Positions 1 to 8,897 of a stretch of 64,000 bases of DNA are shown here, one piece after another. Each line of letters starts with the position of its first letter. The first letter of the stretch is position 1. The DNA lies in the NCBI GenBank assembly GCA_900466475.1, contig UBMI01000011.1, forward strand, positions 62,001 to 126,000, in the 5' to 3' direction. The position numbers were made by a program, and so were the translations under genes. The DNA is from Hyphomicrobiales bacterium. Its GTDB lineage: Bacteria; Pseudomonadota; Alphaproteobacteria; Rhizobiales; Rhizobiaceae. Below the pieces are notes generated by a model. That model was given only the letters and a program-made list of their open reading frames with translations, had not been told where the DNA came from and did not search any database.

Positions 1-201
1 ATTGGCGAGCTGAGCAGCTGTGCAGATGAGATTGTTCTGTTGGCGGATAGCCGGAAGCTCTCAATCCAGCCGCGCAACGTCGTTCTTCCGCTGTCTCGCA
101 TAGGGACGATCGTGATCGACGACGGTCTTGCGGATGTCGGCGCAAAGATGCTCGAAGATGCCGGTATTTCCATACTGATCGCTACGGTAGGAGGCCAATG
201 A
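1..201 (+). CDS. DeoR/GlpR-type transcriptional repressor, C-terminal part (5' end outside window)
   Basis: The first 66 codons are open without a start and end at TGA 199-201, so this is the tail of a gene that begins upstream. It reads as the sugar-phosphate-sensing (DeoRC) end of a DeoR-family repressor: ADSRKL, then VVLPLSRIGTIVIDD, then a closing DAGISILIATV strand. Family members bind promoter DNA with an N-terminal helix-turn-helix (not in the window) and let go when a phosphorylated sugar binds. The stop overlaps the kinase start by four bases (ATGA), so it is probably cotranscribed with the sugar operon that it likely controls. The effector cannot be told from this fragment. Confidence 0.75.
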   Translation: MGELSSCADEIVLLADSRKLSIQPRNVVLPLSRIGTIVIDDGLADVGAKMLEDAGISILIATVGGQ

Positions 202-1607
202 TGGTGCCATCGAACGTGGTCGCAGTTTTCGATCTCGGCAAAACGAACTCGAAGCTTTTCGTCTTCAGTGCAGACGGTTCCGTGCTCTCGGAAGCCAGGA
301 CAAAGCCCAGTTGGATCGAGTACGATGGCTTGCGTGTTCTCGATGACGTCGCGCTCTTCACTTGGATGACGTCTGCCTTGACGCAGGCGACCGAAGAGCA
401 TTTCGTTGGTCACGTCATGTTCTCGGGACACGGGTGCACCTTTGCACTCGTTCGGGATGACGAGCTGGTGCATCCCGTACTCGATTACGAACAGGAACCG
501 CCTCAGCGGGTTGCGGACAGCATCGACATTTTGGTGCCAGCCTTCAGCGAAACCTATTCGCCGAAGCTCCCGTTGGGTTTCAATTACGGACGGCACATCC
601 TCTGGCTAGAGGCCATCAAGCCAGAGGTGGTAAGTCGCGCCGACGCCATCCTTTCATACCCGCAGTTTTGGTCCTGGAAATTTTCCGGCCGGAAAGTGTC
701 CGAGGTTTCCTACATCGGCTGCCACTCTCACCTCTGGGCACCGCTGCGTGATGATTTCAGCAGTCTGGTCTATAGCCGAGGCTGGCGTGGAAAGATGCCA
801 GCCTTCGAACGGGCGGGTGCTGCTTTGGGCAATTGGGAGATCGGGCCTGATCGGGAAAACGCGGTTCCGGTCGTTGTCCACAATGGTGTCCACGACAGTA
901 ATTCCGCGCTCTATTACTACCGTTCGCTCGGGTTCCAGGACTTTACGCTCGTGTCGACTGGCACATGGGTCGTGATTTTCAATTCGGCGTGCCCGCTGGA
1001 AGCGTTGGATGAACACCGTGACATGCTCGCAAACGTCACCGTCGACGGGAAGCCGGCTCCGACCATAAGGTTCATGGGCGGCCGGGAATATGACATCGCA
1101 AGTGACGGCTGGAACAAGCCAATCAGTCTTGAGGCAGTCTCGAGAGTGATCGCGAAGCGCGTATTCGCATTGCCCTCTTTTGCGCCCGGCGGCCCGATGC
1201 AGGGGTTCGAAAGCCGCTTTGTGGGGCCTGAGGCGAACGGCGAGGAGAGGGCCGCCGTCGCACTTCTGTATGTCGTTCTAATGACCAATCTTTCCTTGGA
1301 TCTCATCCAGTCCGAGAACGAGATCGTAATCGATGGCGGGCTCGTCAAGACGGGACTGTTCGCCGAGCTTCTTGCTCAGTTGCGCCCTTCGCAGCCGATA
1401 TTCACCAGCGCGACCGCCGAAGGCAGTGCGTTTGGAGCCGCCGCGTTGGTTTTCGACACTCTGGGTGAGAAGCCATTTGCGAACGAAACGAATGAGGCGG
1501 CTTCGTTGCAGGTTTTCGGCCTCGAAGCATACCGCGATGCATGGCGGGCGTTGATCGACATCGGCGAACCGGAACTCGCACGCCCGAGGAAAGAGTTACA
1601 GGCATGA
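198..1607 (+). CDS. FGGY-family carbohydrate kinase
   Basis: A 469-residue sugar kinase of the FGGY (ASKHA) superfamily, which phosphorylates a sugar or polyol with ATP in the cytoplasm. The N-terminal phosphate loop VFDLGKTNSKLFVF (residues 9-22) and the C-terminal adenosine/phosphate region VIDGG followed by SATAEGSAFGAAAL are the family hallmarks, and the length is normal. It starts at the ATGATG overlapping the repressor stop, and its own stop overlaps the ABC ATPase start (ATGA), so it lies inside a polycistronic operon. The substrate is not set by sequence. The 3-epimerase-like gene downstream and the ribose-type importer suggest a ketose or derived polyol. Rhamnulokinase-like and erythritol-kinase-like roles were considered; the rhamnose locus has a different gene order and two permeases. 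Confidence 0.85.
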   Translation: MMVPSNVVAVFDLGKTNSKLFVFSADGSVLSEARTKPSWIEYDGLRVLDDVALFTWMTSALTQATEEHFVGHVMFSGHGCTFALVRDDELVHPVLDYEQEPPQRVADSIDILVPAFSETYSPKLPLGFNYGRHILWLEAIKPEVVSRADAILSYPQFWSWKFSGRKVSEVSYIGCHSHLWAPLRDDFSSLVYSRGWRGKMPAFERAGAALGNWEIGPDRENAVPVVVHNGVHDSNSALYYYRSLGFQDFTLVSTGTWVVIFNSACPLEALDEHRDMLANVTVDGKPAPTIRFMGGREYDIASDGWNKPISLEAVSRVIAKRVFALPSFAPGGPMQGFESRFVGPEANGEERAAVALLYVVLMTNLSLDLIQSENEIVIDGGLVKTGLFAELLAQLRPSQPIFTSATAEGSAFGAAALVFDTLGEKPFANETNEAASLQVFGLEAYRDAWRALIDIGEPELARPRKELQA

Positions 1608-3145
1608 ACACGGCAGGCGACAACCGCGCACCCGTTCTGGAGATGCGCAATATCAGCAAAACATTCGCGAGCACTAAAGCGCTTACAAACGTGTCGCTTA
1701 CCGTCTATCCCGGTGAAGTCCACGCGCTGATGGGCGAGAACGGTGCTGGCAAATCGACGCTAATGAAGGTGCTCTCGGGAGCGTACACCGCTGACCCGGG
1801 CGGCACCATTCTCGTCGACGGAAAGCCCATCGTTGCGGGAGACCCGATAAAGGCAAAGGCGAATGGCGTTTCCGTCATTTATCAGGAGCTCTCGCTCGCG
1901 CCCAATCTCACCGTCGCACAAAACATGTTCCTTGCTGCCGAACCTGCCAGGTACGGCGTCCTGGATAAGGCAGCTGCGCGCGCACGGGCCGAGCCGATCC
2001 TCAAACAGCTTGGCATTTCCTTCGGCCCCTCGCAGCTTGTAGCGTCGCTCTCGCTCGGTGAACGCCAGATGGTGGAAATCGCGCGGGCCCTGACCACGAA
2101 CGCCAAGATCATCGTCATGGACGAGCCGACGACGTCGCTCACGTCCAGGGAGACGGAGCGGCTCTTTGAGGTGATCGCGGGGCTCAAGGCGCGGGGTATT
2201 GCCATTATCTACATCAGCCATCGGATGGAGGAGATCTATGCGCTCGCAGATCGGGTCAGCGTTCTCCGCGATAGCGCTTATGTGGGCACCCTCGATCGGT
2301 CCGCCTTGTCGGCCGAAAAGCTCGTTTCGATGATGGTAGGTCGCGATCTTTCCTCTTTCTACAAGAAGGAACACCGAGCACCGCAAAGCGCCGCGAAAAC
2401 GGTGCTCTCAGTGCATGACATCGGAGATGGCCGTCGGGTTCACGGATGCTCGTTCGACGCAAAGGCAGGCGAAGTGCTCGGCATAGCCGGGCTAGTTGGC
2501 TCCGGACGGACGGAACTCGCGCGGCTCATCTTCGGTGCCGATCCGAAAACATCCGGACGGGTTATGCTCGACGGCAAGGACACCGTCATCGGCAGCCCGC
2601 GCGATGCGATGGACGCCGGGATCGCATACCTGACGGAAGACCGGAAAGGCCTCGGACTCTTCCTCGATATGACGATCAACGAGAACATCAACATCGGTGT
2701 TATCGGCAAGGATGCCGGCAAAGTGGGCATTCTGAACTTCGCCGCGGCGAAGGAACGAGCGGCAAGGGCCATCAAGTCGTTGTCCATTCGCACGTCAAGC
2801 GACGGCATCAATGTCGGAGCTCTGTCCGGCGGTAACCAGCAAAAGGCGCTGATCGCGCGCCTGCTAGAAACCAAGCCTCGGGTCATCATCTTCGACGAAC
2901 CGACACGCGGCGTCGATGTTGGAGCGAAGTCCGAAATCTACCGGATCATCGATGAGCTTGCGCAAACGGGGATCGCGATCGTCGTGATCTCGAGCGATCT
3001 GCCCGAGATCATCGGGATCGCAGACCGCGTCCTCGTGATGCGCGAAGGCCACATCGCGGGCGAGGTCCTGGCGACGCCGGACCAACCAATAAGCCAGGAA
3101 GCCATCATGGCGTTCTCCACCGGATCGGCGTCGAAAGTCGCTTGA
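1604..3145 (+). CDS. Sugar ABC transporter ATP-binding protein (RbsA/MglA type)
   Basis: A 513-residue tandem ATPase that powers sugar uptake from the inner face of the membrane. The first cassette carries Walker A GENGAGKST, signature LSLGERQ and Walker B IIVMDEPT. The second has a degenerate Walker A (GLVGSGRTELAR), signature LSGGNQQK and Walker B VIIFDEPTRGVDVGAK. Two fused cassettes with an inactive-looking second P-loop are typical of the CUT2 (ribose/xylose/galactose) class. The open frame extends 21 codons further upstream inside the kinase, but ATG 1604 is preferred because it forms the usual ATGA overlap and has an upstream AGGAAAGAG. The permease and binding protein follow. Confidence 0.93.
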   Translation: MNTAGDNRAPVLEMRNISKTFASTKALTNVSLTVYPGEVHALMGENGAGKSTLMKVLSGAYTADPGGTILVDGKPIVAGDPIKAKANGVSVIYQELSLAPNLTVAQNMFLAAEPARYGVLDKAAARARAEPILKQLGISFGPSQLVASLSLGERQMVEIARALTTNAKIIVMDEPTTSLTSRETERLFEVIAGLKARGIAIIYISHRMEEIYALADRVSVLRDSAYVGTLDRSALSAEKLVSMMVGRDLSSFYKKEHRAPQSAAKTVLSVHDIGDGRRVHGCSFDAKAGEVLGIAGLVGSGRTELARLIFGADPKTSGRVMLDGKDTVIGSPRDAMDAGIAYLTEDRKGLGLFLDMTINENINIGVIGKDAGKVGILNFAAAKERAARAIKSLSIRTSSDGINVGALSGGNQQKALIARLLETKPRVIIFDEPTRGVDVGAKSEIYRIIDELAQTGIAIVVISSDLPEIIGIADRVLVMREGHIAGEVLATPDQPISQEAIMAFSTGSASKVA

Positions 3146-3176
3146 GGTCGGAAATCAAAGACGACGGGATAAGAAC

Positions 3177-4160
3177 ATGACCGCGACATCCACGGACCAG
3201 GGCAACGCCGCAAAGGCGAAATTCAGATCGACTCTAACGGCGCTTGGCATGCTTCCGGTGCTCGTGATCTTGGCGATCGGGTTCCACTTGCTAAGTGGTC
3301 GCTTTTTGAGCGTGAATAATCTGTCGATCGTCATGCAGCAGGCCTCGATCAACACGGTTCTGGCCGCCGGTATGACGTTCGTTATTCTGACCGGCGGTAT
3401 CGATCTCTCGGTCGGTTCGATCCTCGCCGCGTCGGCGATGGTCGGTGTCATCGTGTCCCTTTGGCCCGACGTCGGGATGTTGGGAATTCCGGCTGCCATC
3501 GGGGTAGGTCTCGCTTGCGGCTTCGTCAACGGAACGATCATCTCGGCGCTCAAGCTTCCGCCCTTCATCGTCACCCTTGGGTCGCTGACCGCGATGCGCG
3601 GTATTGCCCGACTGCTCGGTAACGACACCACGGTATTCAATCCGGACCTGCCATTCGACTTCATCGGAAACGGCAGCTTCTTCGGCGTGCCATGGCTTGC
3701 CATCATCGCAATGGCGACGATCCTGATCTCATGGTTCATCCTGAAGCGCACCGTGTTGGGCACCTGGATCTATGCTGTCGGCGGAAATGTCGAGGCCGCG
3801 CGCCTGACAGGTATCAAAGTCCCGCTTGTGCTCCTGTTCGTATACTCGATATCCGGCCTGCTTTCAGGGCTAGGCGGTGCCATGTCCGCAGCACGCCTGT
3901 ATGCGGCGAACGGCCTTCAACTCGGGCAATCCTATGAACTCGATGCGATCGCCGCCGTCATTCTCGGCGGAACCAGCTTCGTCGGAGGCGTGGGATCGAT
4001 CTGGGGAACGCTGATCGGGGCTCTCATTATCGCGGTGCTGTCGAACGGTCTCATCCTCGTCGGTGTCTCCGACATTTGGCAGTACATCATCAAGGGGCTT
4101 GTCATCATCGTGGCCGTAGCGCTCGACCGCTACAGGCTGAAAGGGCTTAGCCGCACCTGA
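3177..4160 (+). CDS. Sugar ABC transporter permease (RbsC type)
   Basis: A 327-residue inner-membrane permease with about eight to ten hydrophobic segments. It contains the CUT2 permease signatures FVILTGGIDLSVGSI and GLACGFVNGTII near the middle and DAIAAVILGGTSFVGGVGSIWGT towards the end, here given as key residues DAIAAVILGGTSF and GSIWGT. It forms the channel for the substrate delivered by the binding protein encoded next and is driven by the ATPase encoded just before (31-base gap). A single permease gene implies a homodimer, as for RbsC. Substrate unknown; likely a monosaccharide or polyol. Confidence 0.92.
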   Translation: MTATSTDQGNAAKAKFRSTLTALGMLPVLVILAIGFHLLSGRFLSVNNLSIVMQQASINTVLAAGMTFVILTGGIDLSVGSILAASAMVGVIVSLWPDVGMLGIPAAIGVGLACGFVNGTIISALKLPPFIVTLGSLTAMRGIARLLGNDTTVFNPDLPFDFIGNGSFFGVPWLAIIAMATILISWFILKRTVLGTWIYAVGGNVEAARLTGIKVPLVLLFVYSISGLLSGLGGAMSAARLYAANGLQLGQSYELDAIAAVILGGTSFVGGVGSIWGTLIGALIIAVLSNGLILVGVSDIWQYIIKGLVIIVAVALDRYRLKGLSRT

Positions 4161-4226
4161 CGTGTGGCTGGAGGAACCGGGGTCACCGGATAACGGGGCG
4201 CAGGAAGCGCCACAAGGAGGAAGAAT

Positions 4227-5165
4227 ATGCGCATGATTTCCAAACTGCTTGCAGCGACCGCACTGGCCGCAGCCATCGCAATGCCGGCAGCCGCCAAGGA
4301 CCTTCAGAAGATCGGCATTTCCGTCGGCCTGCTTGGCAATCCGTTCTTCGTGGCTACCATCAAAGGCATCGAGGACCGCGCCAAGGAGATCAATCCAAAT
4401 GTTCAGGTCACCTCGGTTTCGGCCGACTACGACCTCAACAAGCAGGTTTCGCAGATCGACAGCTTCATCGCAGCTGGCGTTGACATCATCATGCTGAACG
4501 CGGTGGACGCCAAGGCGATCGCACCTGCCGTCAAGAAGGCGCAGGCCGCTGGCGTGATCGTCGCCGCCTTCGACGTCTCCGCACCGGGTGCTGACGTCAC
4601 GGTCATGACGAACAACATCAAGGCCGGCGAAGAGGCCTGCCAGTACATTGTCGATCAGCTCAAGGGCAAAGGCGACGTCGTCATTATCAACGGCCCCGCA
4701 TCGTCCTCGATCCTTGACCGTGTGCAGGGTTGCAAGAACGTCCTGACGAAGAGCCCTGACATCAAGATCCTCTCCGACGATCAGAACGGTCAGGGTTCGC
4801 GCGACGGCGGTTTGTCGGTCATGCAGGGTCTTCTGACGCGCTTCGACAAAATCGACGCCGTCTTCGCGATCAACGACCCGACGGGCATCGGTGCGGAGCT
4901 AGCCGCTAAGCAGCTGAACCGCAACGAGTTCTTCATCACTGCAGTCGACGGTGCCCCGGATATCGAAAAGTCGCTTGCCAGCGGCAACTCGATGATCAAG
5001 GCCTCCGCTTCGCAGGACCCCTATGTGATGGCCGGCGACGCACTCAAGATGGCTGCCGACGTCCTCAACGGCAAGAAGCCGGCGGAAAATACTGTACTCC
5101 TCGACCCGAAGCTGATCACGGCTGACAACGTCAAGGACTACAAGGGCTGGACCGCAGCTCGCTAA
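4227..5165 (+). CDS. Periplasmic sugar-binding protein (RbsB/Peripla_BP_4 type)
   Basis: A 312-residue solute-binding protein. Residues 1-23 form a signal peptide (basic MRMISK, hydrophobic LLAATALAAAIAM, cleavage after PAAA), so it acts in the periplasm. The mature part has the type-I periplasmic-binding fold, with KIGISVGLLGNPFF at the start, VVIINGPASSS in the hinge region and DAVFAINDPTGIGAE in the second lobe. It captures the sugar and hands it to the permease. A strong ribosome site (AAGGAGG, about 4213) precedes the start, fitting the high expression usual for binding proteins. A perfect intercistronic hairpin follows 15 bases after the stop. Confidence 0.93.
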   Translation: MRMISKLLAATALAAAIAMPAAAKDLQKIGISVGLLGNPFFVATIKGIEDRAKEINPNVQVTSVSADYDLNKQVSQIDSFIAAGVDIIMLNAVDAKAIAPAVKKAQAAGVIVAAFDVSAPGADVTVMTNNIKAGEEACQYIVDQLKGKGDVVIINGPASSSILDRVQGCKNVLTKSPDIKILSDDQNGQGSRDGGLSVMQGLLTRFDKIDAVFAINDPTGIGAELAAKQLNRNEFFITAVDGAPDIEKSLASGNSMIKASASQDPYVMAGDALKMAADVLNGKKPAENTVLLDPKLITADNVKDYKGWTAAR

Positions 5166-5180
5166 GGTCTCCTCCCGAGT

Positions 5181-5210
5181 AGCCCGCCAAGCTTTCGAGC
5201 TTGGCGGGCT
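5181..5210 (+). promoter_or_regulatory. Perfect 13-bp intercistronic hairpin after the binding-protein gene
   Basis: AGCCCGCCAAGCT (5181-5193), loop TTCG, then the exact complement (5198-5210): a very stable stem with a tetraloop and no following T-run. Such hairpins between a binding-protein gene and later genes usually stabilise the upstream mRNA and reduce downstream expression. A single CTCCTCCC lies at 5169-5176, just before it. Confidence 0.8.
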
Positions 5211-5240
5211 GCGATCCGAAATCAACCAGGAATAGGTTTC

Positions 5241-6143
5241 ATGTCCAAAATCGGTGTCCACTCGTTTGTCTGGAGCGCAGGATCTACCAAAGACGAACTG
5301 GAGAGAACTCTCGAGCGATCCCACGAACTCGGTTTCAAGCTCGTCGAGTTCTCATACCTGGACCCCAAGCAGGTCGACGTAAATTGGCTGGCGTCTCGTA
5401 TTCGACAGCTTGGCCTAGATGTCGCGGTAAGTATGGGGCTGCCGACGGAAGGCGATATTTCCAGCGAGGATGGATCGGTGGTCGCGAACGGCGAAGCGAT
5501 CCTCGATCGCGCGGTCGCATTGGTCCGCGATCTCGGCGGCACCAAGCTTGCAGGGATTCTGAGTTCGTCTCATGGAAAGCAGGAACGCGCCCTGTCCCGT
5601 AAAGGATGGGATAAGAGCGTCAGTACGCTTTCGAAGGTCGCCGATCGTGCAAAAGCGGCTGGCGTCACTCTCAACCTCGAGATCGTCAACCGCTTCGAGA
5701 GCAACATGCTCAATACGGCAGCGCAGGGCCTTGCTTACATCAAGGATACCGGTGCCTCGAACGTGTTCCTTCACCTTGACACTTTCCATATGAACATTGA
5801 AGAGGCGGATGTCGGCTTGGCAATCCGAAACGCTGCCGACAAGATCGGCTATGTCCACATTGGTGAAAGCCATCGTGGTTATCTTGGGACAGGCAATATC
5901 GACTTTGCCGCAATCTTCGACGCGCTGATCGCTATCGGATGGGACGACTACGTGACCTTTGAATCCTTCTCGACAACGATCGTCGATAAGGACCTTTCGC
6001 TGAAGACGGCAATCTGGAGAAATCTCTGGGAAGACAACGCAGCACTGGCCAAACATGCGCGGGCGTACATCGTGCTTGGATTGGAAACGGCGAAGCGCAA
6101 GGCCGAATTGGTGAAGGCTGCGCATTTGCCAATGGCTTGCTGA
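5241..6143 (+). CDS. Sugar phosphate isomerase/epimerase-like TIM barrel, related to D-tagatose/D-psicose 3-epimerase
   Basis: A 300-residue TIM-barrel enzyme of the xylose-isomerase-like family. It closely resembles ketohexose 3-epimerases: LNLEIVNRFESN (metal Glu), HLDTFHMNIEE (metal Asp), YVHIGESHRG (metal His) and YVTFESFS (metal Glu) reproduce the four-ligand site of Agrobacterium D-psicose 3-epimerase, including the NRFE and DTFHMNIEE strings. The family interconverts ketoses at C3 using Mn or Co in the cytoplasm. It lies 75 bases after the binding-protein gene, behind the hairpin, and closes the operon. With the kinase it would turn an imported rare ketose into a common one. Exact substrate not determinable. 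Confidence 0.82.
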   Translation: MSKIGVHSFVWSAGSTKDELERTLERSHELGFKLVEFSYLDPKQVDVNWLASRIRQLGLDVAVSMGLPTEGDISSEDGSVVANGEAILDRAVALVRDLGGTKLAGILSSSHGKQERALSRKGWDKSVSTLSKVADRAKAAGVTLNLEIVNRFESNMLNTAAQGLAYIKDTGASNVFLHLDTFHMNIEEADVGLAIRNAADKIGYVHIGESHRGYLGTGNIDFAAIFDALIAIGWDDYVTFESFSTTIVDKDLSLKTAIWRNLWEDNAALAKHARAYIVLGLETAKRKAELVKAAHLPMAC

Positions 6144-6731
6144 CACTGGAAAAACAAACCAGCAATTCCGAAATCGCAGACAAGCACAACCACCCCGCCA
6201 AGCGGAGTGCCAAGGGCTGGACGGATTGCCTTGCCGATCTTGTCGACAAAGTGAATAAATTGAGAATCCGCCGTTGGCCGCTCTCACTGCTGGGATTGCA
6301 GCCTCCGCCGAAAAGAAAACCCGCTCCGCGCACTAGCGGGTACGGTGAAATTGTGCTGGGGAGGCAACCCCTGGCACTCCTTTCGTCATTCACATCCCGA
6401 AATGAGGGTAAAGGCTGGTCGGCAGCGTCGATACAGATGTCAGCGACGCCGGGTATTCTTATCGCTCCCGTGCCGGACCGCCTCGCTGAGACACGCTGCA
6501 GGCTGCAAGTCAGGCGCAAGCACGTGATTTTCGAAGTGGTGACCGCCGTTCTGTTGCGACCGACCCGCGTTAGGCTGCCACATAATCCGGGCTAGGAGAC
6601 GTCTACGGGTAGGTTTGGCGAAAAATGCCGCGCGTGACAAGTCTGTGCTTCTTTCGCCCCTCGCGGTGGCGGACATGCCGGTAACCTCCTTCGCGCGCAA
6701 AAAACGCATCACCAGCACTGGTCGGCCGTTC
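6144..6731. other. Gene-free gap
   Basis: Open frames here have unbalanced, Arg-rich compositions and no recognisable homology, so I support no gene. The only clear structure is the minus-strand hairpin terminator at 6312-6340. Confidence 0.5.
6312..6340 (-). terminator. Intrinsic terminator, minus strand
   Basis: Read on the minus strand, CCCGCT (6340-6335) pairs with AGCGGG (6325-6320) and is followed by TTTTCTTTT. It would end transcripts from the two minus-strand genes whose last stop is at 6732, with a 3' untranslated region of about 390 bases. Confidence 0.6.
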
Positions 6732-7061
6732 TTATCGCGCAATCCCCTTCTCCGCGAACCAGTCTGCGTAGAACGTCGTGCGAACCATGTGGCGGTTGAG
6801 GTCAGGAGCGCCATCCGTCCACCACACCGCCCCGCGTTCGCCCAGCGCAAGCTTTGCGGCGTCGACGGCCCTTCGCGCCGCTCGCATTTTCTCATCATCG
6901 CCGGCGGCTTCCTTCACTGCCCTGCGAGCGATCATCAGCTCCCCCACCAGGCGCTTACGCTCACCCTCCGGCAAGCGAGGGTTTGTCTTTCTCCAAAGCC
7001 GGCCGCGCACGATAATGTAGCGGCCATCCGGCGTTTCCAACGGCGCCTTCCCCGTCTTCAT
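6732..7061 (-). CDS. Conserved hypothetical protein, rhizobial type
   Basis: A 109-residue soluble, strongly charged protein. It has an N-terminal block DGRYIIVRGRLWRKTNP, a central Lys/Arg/Glu-rich helical stretch (ELMIARRAVKEAAG through RRAVDAAKLALGERG) and a conserved-looking end VWWTDGAPDLNRHM with PYADWFA-like TFYADWFAEKG. I recognise it as a protein family common in rhizobia but know no function. It starts within the stop of the DUF4334 gene (four-base overlap), so the two are cotranscribed and translationally coupled. Confidence 0.75.
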   Translation of the reverse strand: MKTGKAPLETPDGRYIIVRGRLWRKTNPRLPEGERKRLVGELMIARRAVKEAAGDDEKMRAARRAVDAAKLALGERGAVWWTDGAPDLNRHMVRTTFYADWFAEKGIAR

Positions 7062-7591
7062 GGCTGTCCCCCTTGCGCCGGAACGTGAACGCGCGTCAAG
7101 CGAAAGAAGTATCGCCTCTCGTCGCCCTCGACGACCATCATGCCAGCGAGTTCGTCGTCGCCGATCCGCCTGAAATGATCCACGATCGGCTGCTTGTCGT
7201 AGACCATCGCAGCCGTCTCGGAGCCGTCAACCATTCGTAACGTCAGTTTTGCCGTCGTTGCGCGGGCACGGAATGCCTTCTGGAGGTAAGAGAACCAGTT
7301 CCGGGCGATAAACGTTCGGCCGAAGCCAGCGACACGGAGAGCAAGTTTGATAGGAAAGAGGGACGGCTCGATCGGCACAAGACGACCAGGCCGCCATTGG
7401 AACAATAAGGCGTCCGCTCTCAGGTCTGGGTGGAACCTCTTGCCGAACCACTGAAGGTTCTCGAGCGCCCCATCCAGCGGATGTCCGGAGGCAACACCTT
7501 CACCGCGCCAGATGCCGACCATCTCGGCCGGCAGCACAGGGGGGAGGGTGCCGAACCAGTCGATTGTCTTCTTCTGCAGGTCGTCTTGCAT
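7058..7591 (-). CDS. GXWXG/DUF4334 domain protein
   Basis: A 177-residue protein carrying the N-terminal GXWXG motif (VGIWRGEG, about residues 26-33), then a DUF4334-like C-terminal domain with AMVYDKQPIVDHFRRI and the closing FRLTRVHV strand. The length matches the family, whose function is unknown. An upstream GGAGGG on the minus strand supports the start at 7591. It is the first gene of a two-gene unit with the 109-residue protein and is divergent from the PNPOx-like gene. Confidence 0.8.
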   Translation of the reverse strand: MQDDLQKKTIDWFGTLPPVLPAEMVGIWRGEGVASGHPLDGALENLQWFGKRFHPDLRADALLFQWRPGRLVPIEPSLFPIKLALRVAGFGRTFIARNWFSYLQKAFRARATTAKLTLRMVDGSETAAMVYDKQPIVDHFRRIGDDELAGMMVVEGDERRYFFRLTRVHVPAQGGQP

Positions 7592-7831
7592 GGTCCCTCC
7601 GGGCTATCGGGGAGGGCGATGCCGGACAGGTGGGACACTCGTCTGCCATTTCGTTGGCACAGCGAGAAACCGGAAAAACCGCTGCGTTCGCCATCCCTGT
7701 CGCGTCCGGTTGATACGGCTCGCGCTCGGCAACGGTAATGTCGACCGGTCCAGTTGGTTCCAAAGCGGAGTGTTGACGCCTGTTTTTTGCTGCGGCATCG
7801 TCCGGCGCGAATGCAGGGCGGGGAGATTTGA

Positions 7832-8443
7832 ATGTTTGCCGATACGCTCACCGACGAAGACCGAATCGACCGCGATCCTCTGTGCCAGGATGCGCTCGAC
7901 AAGGCATGGAAGGCGCTTGAAGCAGGGGCGACGTCGGGAAACCCCTTCAACTTCCTGCAACTCGCCACCGTCAATGAAAGGGGTGATCCCGAGGCCCGGA
8001 CCATCGTCCTGAGGCAGGCAAACCGCAACGAGGCGGCGCTCTATTTCGTTACCGACTCAAGATCGCCGAAGATGGCGGACATCGCCCACAATCATACCGT
8101 CGCGCTTGTGGGTTATGATCCCGCGAGCCGGGTGCAGATCCGCTTGACAGGCATTGCAGGTACGGTCGGCGACCATGCCAAGCTCGCTAATCAGTGGAAC
8201 CTGCTCAGCGAGAGGACGCGCGACAGCTTCAACAGTCCTGTCGCATCGGGCGCGCGAATGCAGTCTGATGGAACGGTTCTCCCTGATGTCCAAAAGGCCT
8301 CCATGTCCCCGTTCGAGCGGTGCTGCCTGATGCGCGTCGAGCTCGCGACGCTTGAGCGTTTGGACATCTCCCAGACCGAGCATCTCAGGTTCTGCTTCGT
8401 ACGATCTGATAGAGGTTGGCTGGGGACCAGAAGGGCGCCGTGA
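7832..8443 (+). CDS. Pyridoxamine 5'-phosphate oxidase-like flavin protein
   Basis: A 203-residue split-barrel protein of the PNPOx-like family. The core reads FNFLQLATVNERGDPEARTIVL, given by key residues FNFLQLATV and ARTIVLRQ, then LYFVTDSRSPKMADI and VALVGYDPASRVQIRLTG; this is the FMN-binding barrel. The C-terminal half (CCLMRVELATLERLDIS, then FCFVRSDRGWLGTRRAP) replaces the usual pyridoxal-site signature, so it is probably an FMN-dependent oxidoreductase or flavin/heme-binding relative and not a true PdxH. It is divergent from the DUF4334 gene (240-base shared promoter region). Confidence 0.8.
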   Translation: MFADTLTDEDRIDRDPLCQDALDKAWKALEAGATSGNPFNFLQLATVNERGDPEARTIVLRQANRNEAALYFVTDSRSPKMADIAHNHTVALVGYDPASRVQIRLTGIAGTVGDHAKLANQWNLLSERTRDSFNSPVASGARMQSDGTVLPDVQKASMSPFERCCLMRVELATLERLDISQTEHLRFCFVRSDRGWLGTRRAP

Positions 8444-8897
8444 TTCGACGTAGCGTGCGGTCGACCCACATGCTGCAGGTCGAGGCACGAGAACCTGGTG
8501 GGGCATGTGTCGCCGCCTGGACCAGCTCGCTCGCAGCCCATCGCCAGCCGCAGCAGCTTCTTAAGACATGCGGTCAACCCGAACTACTGAACAAGAACCT
8601 TACGCTCGAACCCGTCCCGGCGCTCGCAGTAAACTCGAGTACGACCACGGCATCTCGAACGTCCTTCCACATGGACCTATCACCGCCCGCCAGGCTCCCG
8701 ACGAACCGGCCTCATGCCGGAGCGGCGGCTGGCTACCGGATCTGCAATCCACAGGCAAGGAACCGACGCGATTCCTGCATCCCCTAAGATGCTTGAAGGA
8801 ACCGATACGCTTCGGAACAAAGCCCGGTCATTTGGTGTTTTCCATTTCTCCGGATGGCCGGATGTTTCTGAAAAATAATTCGCAAGGGGAATTCAAT
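8444..8897. other. Gap upstream of the GlsB/YeaQ-like gene
   Basis: The 450 bases hold open frames with no protein-like signal. Apart from an EcfG-type promoter at 8814-8839 I see nothing supportable. Confidence 0.5.
8814..8839 (+). promoter_or_regulatory. Candidate EcfG (general stress sigma factor) promoter
   Basis: GGAAC at 8814, 17-base spacer, TGTT at 8836; the alphaproteobacterial EcfG consensus is GGAAC-N16/17-cGTT. It lies about 50 bases upstream of the start of a GlsB/YeaQ-like stress gene, a typical EcfG target. Confidence 0.55.

Noticed and set aside
6137..6595. 152-residue gene after the epimerase
   Set aside because: No ribosome site, composition unlike neighbours, and it spans a minus-strand terminator.
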